DNA of 53,009 nt from an uncultured Bacteroidota bacterium (GCA_903831935.1 CAIKZP010000193.1:1-53009), one strand, 5' to 3'. Positions 1-9,281 are shown, counted from the stretch's first letter. Program-made: numbers and translations. The notes: generated from the letters alone by a model not told the origin.

Positions 1-1
1 C

Positions 2-397
2 CAATATAGACAAGTGCATTATTATAGTCATGTGATTCATTTGGTAAGTGAAGTAACAGGTCAAGTTCGCGCTAATCAAAATCCTTTTGAATTATTGGCC
101 AAAACCTTTCCTGCAGGCACTTTGAGTGGTGCACCGAAATTTAAGGCCATGGAATTGATTGATAGTTTCGAGCCAACAGCTAGGGGCTATTATGGCGGAG
201 GTATTGGTTTTATGGGCTTTGATGGATCTTGTAACCATGCAATTATGATTCGTACTTTTTTAAGCAAGAATAACACACTTACTTATCAAGCAGGTGCAGG
301 AGTTGTTGCAGCGAGTGTTCCAGAAAATGAGTTACAAGAAGTAAACAATAAATTGAATGCCCTTAAAAAAGCCATTCAAATAGCAGAAACCATTTAG
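2..397 (+). CDS. trpE: Anthranilate synthase component I, C-terminal part (cut by window edge)
   Basis: This is the last 131 residues of the chorismate-binding subunit, which makes anthranilate from chorismate using ammonia supplied by TrpG. The reading frame is open to the left edge, so the true start lies outside the window; a GTG at 14 is internal. Visible family motifs are a HLVSEVTG stretch near the beginning, the PAGTLSGAPKFKAMELID block, a GGGIGFMGFDG turn and the QAGAGVVAASVPE block that closes the active site. These fit TrpE; PabB is possible on sequence alone, but trpG follows after 27 bases and the rest of the trp pathway comes next, so TrpE is the best call. It is the first visible gene of the trp-his cluster, and any promoter or attenuator is off the window. 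Confidence 0.95.
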   Translation, partial: QYRQVHYYSHVIHLVSEVTGQVRANQNPFELLAKTFPAGTLSGAPKFKAMELIDSFEPTARGYYGGGIGFMGFDGSCNHAIMIRTFLSKNNTLTYQAGAGVVAASVPENELQEVNNKLNALKKAIQIAETI

Positions 398-424
398 TTG
401 TATAGGCTACTATAATTATAAGAT

Positions 425-1015
425 ATGAAGATTTTAGTTTTTGATAATTACGATTCGTTTACATACAACTTGGTGCACTTAGTTGAAAAAATTACCCATA
501 CCAAAGTGGATGTTTTTAGAAACGATGAAATTGCTTTAGATAAAGTGAAAGATTACGATAAAATTATTTTGTCGCCAGGTCCGGGAGTGCCTTCCGAAGC
601 AGGGTTATTAATTCCATTAATAAAAGAATACGCTGCCTCGAAATCTATACTGGGTGTATGTTTAGGACATCAGGCAATTGGCGAAGCTTTTGGTGGAACG
701 CTTACTAATTTATCGTCGGTATTTCATGGTGTTGCTACGCCAATTCAATTAGTTCCAAGAACAGCAGCAATTAGTACGAATAAAAATAATTTGTTTGAAG
801 GAATGCCTAATGAGTTTGTTGTTGGTCGATACCATAGTTGGGTTGTGAGCGATAAAAATTTTCCTGAAGAACTAACTATTACAGCATCTGAATCGAATGG
901 ATTTATTATGGCATTAGAACATAAAACTTTTGATGTACAAGGCGTTCAATTTCATCCAGAATCGGTACTTACACCACTAGGTGAAACAATTGTAAGAAAC
1001 TGGTTAAAAAAATAA
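425..1015 (+). CDS. trpG: Anthranilate synthase component II (glutamine amidotransferase)
   Basis: This 196-residue class I glutamine amidotransferase releases ammonia from glutamine for TrpE. The triad is visible: the nucleophile Cys79 in GVCLGHQ, and His177 and Glu179 in VQFHPES. The oxyanion-loop motif SPGPGVP lies at about residues 50-56, and the N-terminus begins with the typical LVFDNYDSFTYN. The length is normal for a stand-alone subunit, with no fusion to TrpE or TrpD. The same fold can serve folate synthesis as PabA, and in some bacteria one protein serves both; its place between trpE and trpD favours TrpG. The next gene starts one base after its stop codon, which suggests translational coupling. 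Confidence 0.95.
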   Translation: MKILVFDNYDSFTYNLVHLVEKITHTKVDVFRNDEIALDKVKDYDKIILSPGPGVPSEAGLLIPLIKEYAASKSILGVCLGHQAIGEAFGGTLTNLSSVFHGVATPIQLVPRTAAISTNKNNLFEGMPNEFVVGRYHSWVVSDKNFPEELTITASESNGFIMALEHKTFDVQGVQFHPESVLTPLGETIVRNWLKK

Positions 1016-1016
1016 T

Positions 1017-2009
1017 ATGAAAAAGATATTGCAATATTTATTTGAGCACAAAACGCTCGGCAGAAATGAGGCAAAAGAAATATTAGTCAACATGTCTGCT
1101 GGCCAATACAATGATGCAGAAATTGCGTCTTTCATTACAGTATTTTTAATGCGCAGTATTACTATTGAAGAGTTGCAAGGTTTTAGAGATGCTTTACTAG
1201 AGCTTTGTGTAAAAGTCGATTTAAAAGGATATGAAGTAGTAGATATTGTTGGTACAGGTGGCGATGGAAAAAATACCTTTAATATTTCTACACTGTCTTG
1301 TTTTATAGTAGCAGGTGCAGGGCAGAAAGTAGCCAAACATGGCAACTATGGTGCAAGTTCTATTAGTGGTGCATCGAATGTAATGGAGCAGTTGGGCTAT
1401 CGTCATAAAAATGACAATGCGTCTTTGTTAAAAGAAATTGAATCAGCTAATATTTGTTTTTTACATGCGCCATTATTTCATCCTGCATTAAAAGTGGTTG
1501 GCCCAACAAGAAAGAGTTTGGGTGTAAGAACTTTTTTTAATATGCTAGGTCCTATGGTAAATCCTGCAGCACCTGCATATCAATTGGTGGGTGTGTATAA
1601 TTTAGAAATGGCTAGAATTTATAATTATTTATTACAGCAAACCGGAAAAGCATTTACCATTTTACACAGCTTAGATGGTTACGACGAAATATCATTAACC
1701 AACGACACAAAAATTATTACCAATGAAGGCGAATTTATTTATACGCCAGAACAATTGGGTAAACGTGCCGTAACGCCAGAATCTATTTATGGCGGTGATT
1801 CTGTAGAAGAAGCAAGCGCAATTTTTAAATCAATTATAAAAGGTGAGGGTACTTGGGCGCAAAACGCAGTAGTATTAGCCAATGCTGCTATGGCTTTGCA
1901 CTGTACAGGAAAATACGCCAACTATAACGATGCTTATTTAGCAGCAGTAGAAAGTCTTGAATCTGGTAAAGCATACCAGTCTTTACAAACATTAATTAGC
2001 CTTCAATAA
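1017..2009 (+). CDS. trpD: Anthranilate phosphoribosyltransferase
   Basis: This 330-residue enzyme transfers the phosphoribosyl group of PRPP to anthranilate, the second committed step of tryptophan synthesis in the cytosol. The signature GTGGDGKNTFNIST starts at residue 79 and forms the PRPP-binding loop; it is followed by KHGNYGASS, the second conserved loop of the family. The N-terminal helical domain (about residues 1-70) and the length are typical. The start at 1017 lies one base after the trpG stop, and trpC begins one base after its own stop, so the three are packed as one transcription unit. Nothing is unusual in the sequence. Confidence 0.95.
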   Translation: MKKILQYLFEHKTLGRNEAKEILVNMSAGQYNDAEIASFITVFLMRSITIEELQGFRDALLELCVKVDLKGYEVVDIVGTGGDGKNTFNISTLSCFIVAGAGQKVAKHGNYGASSISGASNVMEQLGYRHKNDNASLLKEIESANICFLHAPLFHPALKVVGPTRKSLGVRTFFNMLGPMVNPAAPAYQLVGVYNLEMARIYNYLLQQTGKAFTILHSLDGYDEISLTNDTKIITNEGEFIYTPEQLGKRAVTPESIYGGDSVEEASAIFKSIIKGEGTWAQNAVVLANAAMALHCTGKYANYNDAYLAAVESLESGKAYQSLQTLISLQ

Positions 2010-2010
2010 T

Positions 2011-2796
2011 ATGAATATTCTAGATAAAATTGTTGCACAAAAACAAATAGAAGTAGCGGCTAGAAAATTGCAAATACCTGTTGCTGTTTTAGAGCAAATG
2101 AAATATTTTTCTGCCGAAACACTTTCCTTGTATTCCTTTTTATTAGATCCTACAAAAACGGGTATTATAGCGGAGTATAAACGAAAGTCTCCTAGCAAAG
2201 GGGTTATTAATGACCAGGCAACGGTTGAAGAAGTTACTATGGCTTATGCCAAATATGGTGCATCGGGAATTTCAGTTTTAACCGATACTGAATTTTTTGG
2301 TGGATCATTAACCGATTTATTGGCTGCAACCATTAATGAACTGCCTTTATTGCGCAAAGATTTTATGATTGATGAATACCAATTGATTGAAGCCAAAGCC
2401 CATGGCGCCGAAGTGATTTTATTAATTGCTGCTTGTTTAAGTCCTGATAAAGTAAAATCAATGGCAGCAACCGCTAAGTCTTTAGGTTTAGAAGTGTTGC
2501 TAGAAATTCATAACGAACAAGAGTTAGAACATATTTGTGATAGTATTGATTTAGTGGGTGTAAATAACCGCAATTTGAAAACCTTTGAAGTGAGTATTGA
2601 TACTTCTTTGGCCTTAATTAAACAAATTCCAACTAATAAACTGGCTATTGCAGAAAGTGGCATTAGTAATGTAGATACTATTGTAACTTTACGCCAAGCA
2701 GGTTTTAAAGGATTTTTAATTGGAGAAAATTTCATGAAACAAGCTAGCCCTTCGATTGCTTTTGCTGATTTTGTACATCAATTAAAAGCAAAATAG
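2011..2796 (+). CDS. trpC: Indole-3-glycerol phosphate synthase
   Basis: This 261-residue TIM-barrel enzyme closes the indole ring, turning CdRP into indole-3-glycerol phosphate. The active-site strand IIAEYKRKSPSKG (residues 52-64) carries the Glu55 and Lys57 that correspond to the conserved EYK residues of the family. The later strands LLRKDFMID, GVNNRNLKTFEV and AESGIS are all present. It is a stand-alone protein; in enterobacteria TrpC is fused to TrpF, and here trpF follows as a separate gene one base downstream. The spacing of one base on both sides indicates a tightly coupled operon. Confidence 0.95.
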   Translation: MNILDKIVAQKQIEVAARKLQIPVAVLEQMKYFSAETLSLYSFLLDPTKTGIIAEYKRKSPSKGVINDQATVEEVTMAYAKYGASGISVLTDTEFFGGSLTDLLAATINELPLLRKDFMIDEYQLIEAKAHGAEVILLIAACLSPDKVKSMAATAKSLGLEVLLEIHNEQELEHICDSIDLVGVNNRNLKTFEVSIDTSLALIKQIPTNKLAIAESGISNVDTIVTLRQAGFKGFLIGENFMKQASPSIAFADFVHQLKAK

Positions 2797-2797
2797 T

Positions 2798-3436
2798 ATG
2801 CGTATTAAAGTTTGTGGTATTACTAAACCTGATCAATTAATTCAACTCGATGAAATGGGTGTTGAATTTGCAGGATTTATTTTTTATCCCAAATCTCCCA
2901 GATATGTTTTTTCGCAGATGACCAAAGAGCAACTTCGAAAATTAAAAGGGAAACAGATTAACAAAGTAGGGGTGTTTGTTAATACGCCTGCAGAAGAAGT
3001 GCTGCATATGGTTGATGCTTGTGGATTGTACTTGGTGCAATTACACGGAGACGAATCTCCTAAATATTGTGAACGCATTTCAAACTATGTAACAGTTGTA
3101 AAAGCGTTTAGAATGCGTGAGGGTGAAAATATTTTGTGGCGAGCAAAAGATTACCAAGATGTAGCAGATATGTTTTTATTTGATACAGAAGGTGCTGGAT
3201 ATGGCGGAACAGGAAAGAAGTTTAATTGGAAACAATTAGAAGGAGAGACTGTTAGAAAGCCATTTTTTTTAAGTGGAGGAATTGAGCCCACTGATGCAGA
3301 TTTATTAAAAGAATTTTCAACAAGCTCGGTAGCAAAAGATTTGTTTGCGGTAGATATCAATAGCAAATTCGAAATAACACCAGGCATAAAAGATATGGCA
3401 AAAGTGCAGGCTTTTGTAACAGCCATTAAGGGATAG
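2798..3436 (+). CDS. trpF: Phosphoribosylanthranilate isomerase
   Basis: This 212-residue TIM barrel performs the Amadori rearrangement of phosphoribosylanthranilate to CdRP. The catalytic Cys6 is in the N-terminal KVCGITK motif, and the family blocks VGVFVN, VQLHGDE, the FDTEGAGYGGTG loop and FLSGGI follow in order. A separate trpF matters here because some lineages (for example actinomycetes with PriA) use one enzyme for this step and the HisA step. In this window both trpF and hisA are present, so the two activities are encoded separately. Thirteen bases separate it from trpB. Confidence 0.95.
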   Translation: MRIKVCGITKPDQLIQLDEMGVEFAGFIFYPKSPRYVFSQMTKEQLRKLKGKQINKVGVFVNTPAEEVLHMVDACGLYLVQLHGDESPKYCERISNYVTVVKAFRMREGENILWRAKDYQDVADMFLFDTEGAGYGGTGKKFNWKQLEGETVRKPFFLSGGIEPTDADLLKEFSTSSVAKDLFAVDINSKFEITPGIKDMAKVQAFVTAIKG

Positions 3437-3449
3437 TTTAAAGTAATAA

Positions 3450-4655
3450 ATGATGAACACAACCACTAATTTTCAACAGCCCGATTTACAAGGATATTAT
3501 GGCCAATTTGGCGGTGCGTATATTCCTGAAATGTTACACAGAAATGTGGAGGAATTAAAAGCACGGTATTTAGATATTATGTATGAGCCGAGTTTTCAAA
3601 AAGAATTCCAATCATTACTCAAAGATTATGTAGGAAGGCCAACGCCACTATTTTTAGCTGAACGTTTGAGCAAAGAATTTAATGCTCCAATTTATTTAAA
3701 ACGAGAAGACCTTTGTCATACAGGCGCGCATAAAATTAATAATACAATAGGTCAAATTTTATTGGCCATTAAACTAGGCAAAACTCGAATCATTGCAGAA
3801 ACGGGTGCAGGCCAACATGGTGTAGCAACGGCTACTGTATGCGCTTTGAAAGGATTAGAATGCATTGTTTACATGGGTGAAAAAGATATTGAACGCCAAG
3901 CCCCGAATGTGGCACGTATGCGTATGCTTGGTGCTAAAGTAATTCCTGCACTGAGTGGTAGCAAAACGTTGAAGGATGCAACCAATGAAGCCATTCGTGA
4001 CTGGATTAATAATCCTATAGATACCCATTATATTATTGGTAGTGTGGTTGGTCCGCATCCTTACCCAGATATGGTGGCTCGTTTTCAAAGTGTTATTAGT
4101 GAAGAAACTCGCTGGCAGTTAAAAGAAAAAACAGGCAATGAATTACCAACGCATGTGGTGGCCTGTGTGGGTGGAGGAAGCAATGCCGCAGGTGCATTCT
4201 ATCATTTTTTAGATGAGCTAAGCGTACAATTAGTTGCTGTTGAAGCAGCTGGTATGGGCGTATATTCTGGCATGAGTGCTGCAACAACGCAATTGGGTAA
4301 ACCAGGTATTTTACACGGCAGTAAAAGTTTGTTAATGCAAACGGCAGATGGCCAAGTAGTAGAGCCACATAGTATTTCTGCAGGGTTAGATTATCCAGGA
4401 GTTGGACCATTGCACGCGCATTTATTTACTTCTGGAAGGGGTACATTTTTAAGTGCTACAGACAAAGAAGCTTTAGACGCCGCATTTCATGTAAGTAAAA
4501 CAGAAGGGATTATTCCAGCACTAGAAACAGCACATGCTTTTGCTGTATTAGGAAAAATGAATTTAAAATCTTCCGATAGGGTAGTTATTTGCTTGAGTGG
4601 TAGGGGCGATAAAGATTTGGCAACCTATATTCGAGAATTAGATTTGGGGATATAA
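3450..4655 (+). CDS. trpB: Tryptophan synthase beta chain
   Basis: This 401-residue PLP enzyme condenses indole with serine to form tryptophan and acts as an alpha2beta2 complex with TrpA. The PLP lysine is Lys95 in the [10 protein letters not shown] motif, preceded by the conserved KREDL. The phosphate-binding GGGSNAAG loop and the C-terminal LSGRGDKDL motif are visible. The length and the N-terminal [12 protein letters not shown] block match TrpB1, the usual TrpA partner, rather than the longer TrpB2. The start is either of two adjacent ATG codons at 3450 and 3453. TrpA follows 32 bases downstream. Confidence 0.96.
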   Translation: MMNTTTNFQQPDLQGYYGQFGGAYIPEMLHRNVEELKARYLDIMYEPSFQKEFQSLLKDYVGRPTPLFLAERLSKEFNAPIYLKREDLCHTGAHKINNTIGQILLAIKLGKTRIIAETGAGQHGVATATVCALKGLECIVYMGEKDIERQAPNVARMRMLGAKVIPALSGSKTLKDATNEAIRDWINNPIDTHYIIGSVVGPHPYPDMVARFQSVISEETRWQLKEKTGNELPTHVVACVGGGSNAAGAFYHFLDELSVQLVAVEAAGMGVYSGMSAATTQLGKPGILHGSKSLLMQTADGQVVEPHSISAGLDYPGVGPLHAHLFTSGRGTFLSATDKEALDAAFHVSKTEGIIPALETAHAFAVLGKMNLKSSDRVVICLSGRGDKDLATYIRELDLGI

Positions 4656-4687
4656 TTATCAAAGCGTCAAATTTTAAAATTGAATTC

Positions 4688-5455
4688 ATGAGTCGTTTAC
4701 AAGCATTGTTTGCAAATAAAAAAGAAAGGGTATTAAATGTGTATTTTACTGCAGGATATCCCCAACTAGATAGTACTACAACCATTATACAAGCATTGCA
4801 AAATAATGGCGCTGATATTATTGAATTAGGAATGCCCTATAGTGATCCACTTGCCGATGGTCCGGTGATTCAAGAAAGTGGCAATATTGCTTTGCAAAAT
4901 GGTATGACCATTGCTGTGTTGTTTGAACAATTAAAAAAAATCAAAGGACAAATTAATATTCCAATTATTTTAATGGGATATATGAATCCAGTAATGCAAT
5001 ATGGCTTTGAAAAATTTTGTGCAGATGCAAGTGCTGTTGGTGTTGACGGATTAATATTGCCCGATTTGCCAGAGTACGAATTTGAAATGGAATATGGTGC
5101 CATCATAAAAAAATACGGTTTAGACTTTGTTTTTTTAGTAACCCCCGAAACTTCAACCGAAAGAATTCAGCAACTCGATAATTTGAGTACTGGATTTTTA
5201 TACGCAGTAAGTTCTTCTGCTACAACTGGTAAAGACAAAGATTTTAATTCGGTAGAAAAATACTTAGAACAATTACAGTCAATGCAATTAAAGAACCCTG
5301 TATTAGTGGGGTTTGGTATTAAAGACCGTAATACTTTTGAGTCGGCTTGTAAGTATGCAAACGGCGCCATTATTGGAACAGCTTTTATTAAAGCATTAGA
5401 AGGTTCAACAAATATTAATGAAACTGTAAAAGAATTTATCAACGCAGTTATTTAA
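4688..5455 (+). CDS. trpA: Tryptophan synthase alpha chain
   Basis: This 255-residue TIM barrel cleaves indole-3-glycerol phosphate and passes indole through a tunnel to TrpB. The catalytic pair is Glu46 in ELGMPYSDP and Asp57 in PLADGP, spaced 11 residues apart exactly as in the classical enzyme (Glu49 and Asp60). The N-terminal YFTAGYP motif is present. The last trp gene of the cluster, it is followed after 20 bases by hisH on the same strand with no terminator hairpin that I can see, so transcription probably continues into the his genes. Confidence 0.96.
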   Translation: MSRLQALFANKKERVLNVYFTAGYPQLDSTTTIIQALQNNGADIIELGMPYSDPLADGPVIQESGNIALQNGMTIAVLFEQLKKIKGQINIPIILMGYMNPVMQYGFEKFCADASAVGVDGLILPDLPEYEFEMEYGAIIKKYGLDFVFLVTPETSTERIQQLDNLSTGFLYAVSSSATTGKDKDFNSVEKYLEQLQSMQLKNPVLVGFGIKDRNTFESACKYANGAIIGTAFIKALEGSTNINETVKEFINAVI

Positions 5456-5475
5456 TAAAAAGAAATTGAAATAGC

Positions 5476-6075
5476 ATGAAACTAGTGATCATAAAATACA
5501 ATGCCGGCAATATTCAATCGGTGCTTTATGCATTGGAGCGAATAGGGGTAGAGGCAATTGTAACGGATGATCATTCTGCAATCATGGCAGCAGATAAAGT
5601 GATTTTTCCGGGTGTTGGCGAAGCGAGTACGGCCATGCAATATTTGCAAGATCGTCAATTAGACAAATTGATTGTAAGTCTTACACAACCCGTTTTGGGT
5701 ATTTGTTTGGGTATGCAATTGATGTGTGCTTATAGCGAAGAGAACAATACCCAATGTTTGGGAATTTTTGAAGAACGCGTACAAAAATTTCAACCAAATA
5801 GTATTGTGCAAGCCAATTTAAAAGTGCCTCAAATTGGTTGGAACACTATTACTCATTTACAAACTCCCATCTTTAACCAAATCAAAGAAAATAGTTATTG
5901 CTATTTTGTTCATGGATATTATGCAGCATTGGGCGAACATACCATTGCGCAAACAGACTATGTACAGCCTTATAGTTCGGCCTTGCATAAAAACAATTTT
6001 TACGGCCTACAATTTCATCCAGAAAAAAGTGCTGGAATTGGAGAGCAGATATTAAAAAACTTTATCCAATTATAA
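5476..6075 (+). CDS. hisH: Imidazole glycerol phosphate synthase, glutaminase subunit
   Basis: This 199-residue class I amidotransferase hydrolyses glutamine and channels ammonia to HisF for imidazole ring formation. The triad is Cys77 in LGICLGMQ, His181 and Glu183 in LQFHPEKS. The oxyanion-region motif FPGVGEA replaces the SPGPG of TrpG, and this distinguishes HisH from the amidotransferase upstream. It is the first his gene after the trp block; the earlier-acting hisG, hisD, hisC and hisB are not in the window. It lies 20 bases after trpA and 19 bases before hisA. Confidence 0.95.
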   Translation: MKLVIIKYNAGNIQSVLYALERIGVEAIVTDDHSAIMAADKVIFPGVGEASTAMQYLQDRQLDKLIVSLTQPVLGICLGMQLMCAYSEENNTQCLGIFEERVQKFQPNSIVQANLKVPQIGWNTITHLQTPIFNQIKENSYCYFVHGYYAALGEHTIAQTDYVQPYSSALHKNNFYGLQFHPEKSAGIGEQILKNFIQL

Positions 6076-6094
6076 GGATAAAAAAATCACTACT

Positions 6095-6808
6095 ATGCAA
6101 ATTATACCGGCTATAGATATTATTGATGGAAAATGTGTTCGACTAACACAAGGCGATTATGCACAAAAAACTATCTACAACGAAAATCCATTAGAGGTTG
6201 CCAAGCAATTTGAAGCAGCAGGACTAAAGCGTTTGCATTTAGTAGATTTAGACGGCGCAAAAGCAGGTACAGTAAAGAACTGGGCCGTGTTGCAAGAGAT
6301 TGCTGCATATACCACTTTGAGTATTGATTTTGGAGGTGGAATAAAAAAAGACAAAGACTTAAATATTGTTTTTGAGTCTGGTGCAGCTTATGCTACTATT
6401 GGTAGTTTGGCAGTAAAAGAGCCCGATACTTTTTTAGAATGGTTAAGGGTTTATGGAGCCGATAAATTTATTTTGGGTGCCGATGTAAAGTCAGAAAAAA
6501 TTGCTGTAGCTGGTTGGTTAGAAACAACAGATATTAATATTTACGATTTTTTACAAGATTATATTAGCAAGGGAATTTTGCAATCGTTTTGTACAGACGT
6601 AAGTAAGGATGGTAAATTAGAAGGACCATCTATTGAATTGTATAAGAACATTGTGAAAAAATTTCCTTCCTTGTATTTTATAGCTAGTGGTGGTGTGAGT
6701 TGTTTAGATGATTTAACTGCGTTAAAAGAATTGGGTTGTGCTGGTGCCATTGTAGGGAAAGCTATTTATGAAGGTAGAATTGCTTTAAAAGATTTGACTA
6801 ATTTTTAA
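6095..6808 (+). CDS. hisA: ProFAR isomerase (phosphoribosylformimino-AICAR-P isomerase)
   Basis: This 237-residue half-barrel-duplicated TIM protein isomerises ProFAR to PRFAR. It opens with IIPAIDIIDGKCVRL, where Asp8 is the first catalytic acid; the second is Asp130 in ILGADVKS on the opposite half-barrel. The phosphate loops IDFGGGIKK and IASGGVS are present. Because a separate trpF exists upstream, there is no need to suppose a dual-function PriA. It shares ancestry with the next gene, hisF, which lies 20 bases downstream. Confidence 0.95.
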   Translation: MQIIPAIDIIDGKCVRLTQGDYAQKTIYNENPLEVAKQFEAAGLKRLHLVDLDGAKAGTVKNWAVLQEIAAYTTLSIDFGGGIKKDKDLNIVFESGAAYATIGSLAVKEPDTFLEWLRVYGADKFILGADVKSEKIAVAGWLETTDINIYDFLQDYISKGILQSFCTDVSKDGKLEGPSIELYKNIVKKFPSLYFIASGGVSCLDDLTALKELGCAGAIVGKAIYEGRIALKDLTNF

Positions 6809-6828
6809 ACAAAGAATAGCGTAATAAA

Positions 6829-7587
6829 ATGCTTACAAAAAGAATTATTCCTTGTTTAGATATTCGCGACGGACGCACTGTTAAAGGGGTGAATTTCGAA
6901 AATATTCGTGATGCTGGTGATCCAGTAGAATTGGGTGCGTTTTATGCAGCGCAAGGGGCCGATGAATTGGTTTTTTTAGATATCACAGCTACAATTGAAA
7001 AAAGAAAAACCTTAAGTGAATTAGTTAATAGAATATCGCACCATATTAATATTCCTTTTACAGTGGGTGGCGGCATTAGTAGTGTTGATGATGTTAGTGT
7101 TTTATTGCAAAATGGTGCCGATAAAATTTCGGTTAATACATCGGCCTATAAAAATCCGCAATTAATTAAAGATTTAGCCAAAGAATTTGGAAGCCAATGC
7201 ATTGTTTTAGCCATTGATACCAAGTTAGAAGCCGATGGTAATTGGTATGTGTATTTGAATGGTGGAAGGGTTAAAACAGATTCAAAATGTATTGATTGGG
7301 CTAAACAAGCCGTAGATTTGGGGGCTGGTGAAATATTGTTAACCTCTATGAACCACGACGGCACCAAACAAGGTTTTGCGTTAGATATTACAGCAACACT
7401 AGTGGAAATATTACCAGTACCAATAATAGCATCAGGCGGTGGTGGTACGATGGATCATTTTGTTGATGTGTTTACAACAGCCAAAGCAGATGCGGCATTG
7501 GCTGCTAGTATTTTTCATTTCAAGGAAATTGCCATTCCTGACTTGAAAGCTTATTTAAACGAAAAAGGAATTATTGTTAGAATTTAA
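6829..7587 (+). CDS. hisF: Imidazole glycerol phosphate synthase, cyclase subunit
   Basis: This 252-residue TIM barrel takes PRFAR and ammonia from HisH to give imidazole glycerol phosphate and AICAR. The catalytic acids are Asp11 in IPCLDIRDG and Asp130 in VLAIDTK, at the canonical positions. The phosphate-binding loops VGGGI and IIASGGGG are visible. It forms the HisHF complex with the product of hisH, two genes upstream. AICAR released here feeds purine synthesis. Its stop codon is followed by hisIE, whose likely start is 10 bases downstream. Confidence 0.96.
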   Translation: MLTKRIIPCLDIRDGRTVKGVNFENIRDAGDPVELGAFYAAQGADELVFLDITATIEKRKTLSELVNRISHHINIPFTVGGGISSVDDVSVLLQNGADKISVNTSAYKNPQLIKDLAKEFGSQCIVLAIDTKLEADGNWYVYLNGGRVKTDSKCIDWAKQAVDLGAGEILLTSMNHDGTKQGFALDITATLVEILPVPIIASGGGGTMDHFVDVFTTAKADAALAASIFHFKEIAIPDLKAYLNEKGIIVRI

Positions 7588-7597
7588 TACAACAATC

Positions 7598-8194
7598 ATG
7601 AATATAGATTTTTCAAAATACGCAGATGGTTTAGTACCCGCAGTTATTCAAGACTTTAATACCGATAAAGTGTTAATGCTAGGTTTTATGAACCAAGAAG
7701 CGCTAGAAAAAACGGAAGCACTAGGACGGGTAACTTTTTTTAGTAGGAGTAAACAACGTTTGTGGACAAAAGGAGAGGAATCTGGTAATTTTTTAGAATT
7801 GAAAACCATAACGGTTGATTGTGATAATGATACTTTATTAATTAAAGCTCATCCGCTAGGGCCTGTTTGCCATACTGGTGCCGATACTTGTTGGATGGAA
7901 AAAAACCATAGCAATAATTTCTTGTCTTATTTAGAAGATATTATTCAATTGCGCAAACAAGCATCACCAGCGGATTCTTATGTGGCTAGTTTATTTGCCA
8001 AAGGGATGAATAAAATTGCCCAAAAAGTAGGTGAAGAAGCGGTTGAACTTGTAATTGAAGCAAAAGACAATGACCAAGATTTATTTTTAAATGAAGCAGC
8101 CGACTTATTGTTCCATTACTTAATTTTATTAAACGCCAAAGGATATCGATTAACAGATGTGATGGATATTTTACAAAAACGTCATTCAAAATAA
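7598..8194 (+). CDS. hisIE: Bifunctional phosphoribosyl-AMP cyclohydrolase / phosphoribosyl-ATP pyrophosphatase
   Basis: This 198-residue fusion carries two steps of histidine synthesis. Residues 1 to about 105 are the HisI cyclohydrolase, with LWTKGEESGN, the metal-site motif DCDND and VCHTGADTCW. Residues from about 115 to the end are the helical HisE pyrophosphohydrolase, with KVGEEAVELVIEAK and NEAADLLFHYL. I chose the ATG at 7598, giving MNIDFSKYADGL; a longer version beginning at a TTG at 7574 would lie inside hisF and adds residues without family character. The fusion is common in Bacteroidota and Proteobacteria. One base separates it from the next gene. Confidence 0.95.
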   Translation: MNIDFSKYADGLVPAVIQDFNTDKVLMLGFMNQEALEKTEALGRVTFFSRSKQRLWTKGEESGNFLELKTITVDCDNDTLLIKAHPLGPVCHTGADTCWMEKNHSNNFLSYLEDIIQLRKQASPADSYVASLFAKGMNKIAQKVGEEAVELVIEAKDNDQDLFLNEAADLLFHYLILLNAKGYRLTDVMDILQKRHSK

Positions 8195-8195
8195 T

Positions 8196-9281
8196 ATGCG
8201 TCAATTATTTGTTTTTTTATTGCTACCTATATTTTCTTTCGCTCAAACTACTACGAAAGATTTTGTAATTAAAGCATCCATCAAAGGATTGAAAGATAGT
8301 ACCCAAGTATTTTTAAAAGGAGGTACTACAGGAACAACTATAGCCAATACCATTGTGCGTGATGGCCAATTTGCCATTACCGGCAAACTGAAAGAAGCCG
8401 ATGTTTTTCAACTAAGTTTTGTTGGTTATAAAGAAGGAATAGACCTTTTTTTATTTAATGATACTTTACAAATAGTAGGTGATTTAACTACCGGTTTAAA
8501 TATGAGTGGCTCTCAAATTCAAGTAGACTACGAATATTTTAAACAACAATTCAACCCGTTTAGAGACAGGTTGAATTCATTAGCTGCTGCTATTAACCAA
8601 GAAAAAGATGCTACCAAACGCAATGGGTTAATGAATGAGTTTAATACCAATAAAACAGGTGTGATTCAAACAGCAGCAGACTTTGCTAAATTAAAACCCA
8701 ATTCTCCAGTTAGTCCTTTTGTGCTATATGTGATAAGTCCATTGTTTGAAGGAGCTGGGGGTATTCTATTAATAGAACCTAGTTATAAATTATTAACTGC
8801 TGCAGCCAAAACTTCTGCTTATTCAAAAACTTTAGAAAAAGCAATTGATGAAGCAAAGCTTGGCGCTATAGGGTCTATGGCTATTCCTTTCTCTCAAAAA
8901 GATACAGAAGGGAAATTGGTTTCATTAGCTTCTTTTAAAGGCAAATATGTTCTAGTAGATTTCTGGGCTAGTTGGTGTGGACCTTGCCGACAAGAAAATC
9001 CTAATGTTGTTAGGGCTTTCAATCGTTTTAAAGCCAAGAATTTCACTGTATTGGGTATTTCACTTGATCAAGATAAATCAAGGTGGTTACAGGCTATTAA
9101 AGACGATGGCTTAACCTGGACGCATTTAAGTGATTTGCAATATTGGAGCAATGCAGTAGCACAATTGTACAAAATACAAAGTATTCCAGCCAATATGCTC
9201 ATTGATCCTACCGGAAAAATTATTGGTAAAAATTTAAGAGGCGAAGATTTGATTCAAACACTAGCCACTATTCTAAAATAA
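8196..9281 (+). CDS. TlpA-like thiol-disulfide oxidoreductase with N-terminal DUF4369-like domain
   Basis: This 361-residue protein has an N-terminal signal peptide (about residues 1-17, ending SFAQ), so it should act in the periplasm or be membrane-attached. Residues about 20-110 look like the beta-rich DUF4369 domain found in front of many Bacteroidota thioredoxins. The C-terminal thioredoxin fold has the WASWCGPC motif with Cys261 and Cys264, and a SIPANMLIDPTGKIIG block containing the conserved cis-Pro region. Such proteins usually reduce cytochrome c apoproteins or other exported thiols; the specific partner cannot be told here. It begins one base after hisIE, so it is probably transcribed with the trp-his cluster, although no link in function is evident. 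Confidence 0.88.
   Translation: MRQLFVFLLLPIFSFAQTTTKDFVIKASIKGLKDSTQVFLKGGTTGTTIANTIVRDGQFAITGKLKEADVFQLSFVGYKEGIDLFLFNDTLQIVGDLTTGLNMSGSQIQVDYEYFKQQFNPFRDRLNSLAAAINQEKDATKRNGLMNEFNTNKTGVIQTAADFAKLKPNSPVSPFVLYVISPLFEGAGGILLIEPSYKLLTAAAKTSAYSKTLEKAIDEAKLGAIGSMAIPFSQKDTEGKLVSLASFKGKYVLVDFWASWCGPCRQENPNVVRAFNRFKAKNFTVLGISLDQDKSRWLQAIKDDGLTWTHLSDLQYWSNAVAQLYKIQSIPANMLIDPTGKIIGKNLRGEDLIQTLATILK

Noticed and set aside
1004..1345. Long antisense reading frames opposite trp and other genes
   Set aside because: They lie opposite clearly conserved genes, have no family motifs and follow the codon pattern of the true strand.
7574..7597. An earlier TTG start for hisIE inside hisF
   Set aside because: The extra residues are not family-like and a normal ATG follows at 7598.
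2..9281. A trp attenuator or T-box riboswitch
   Set aside because: The 5' end of the cluster is outside the window and nothing of that kind lies in the visible gaps.
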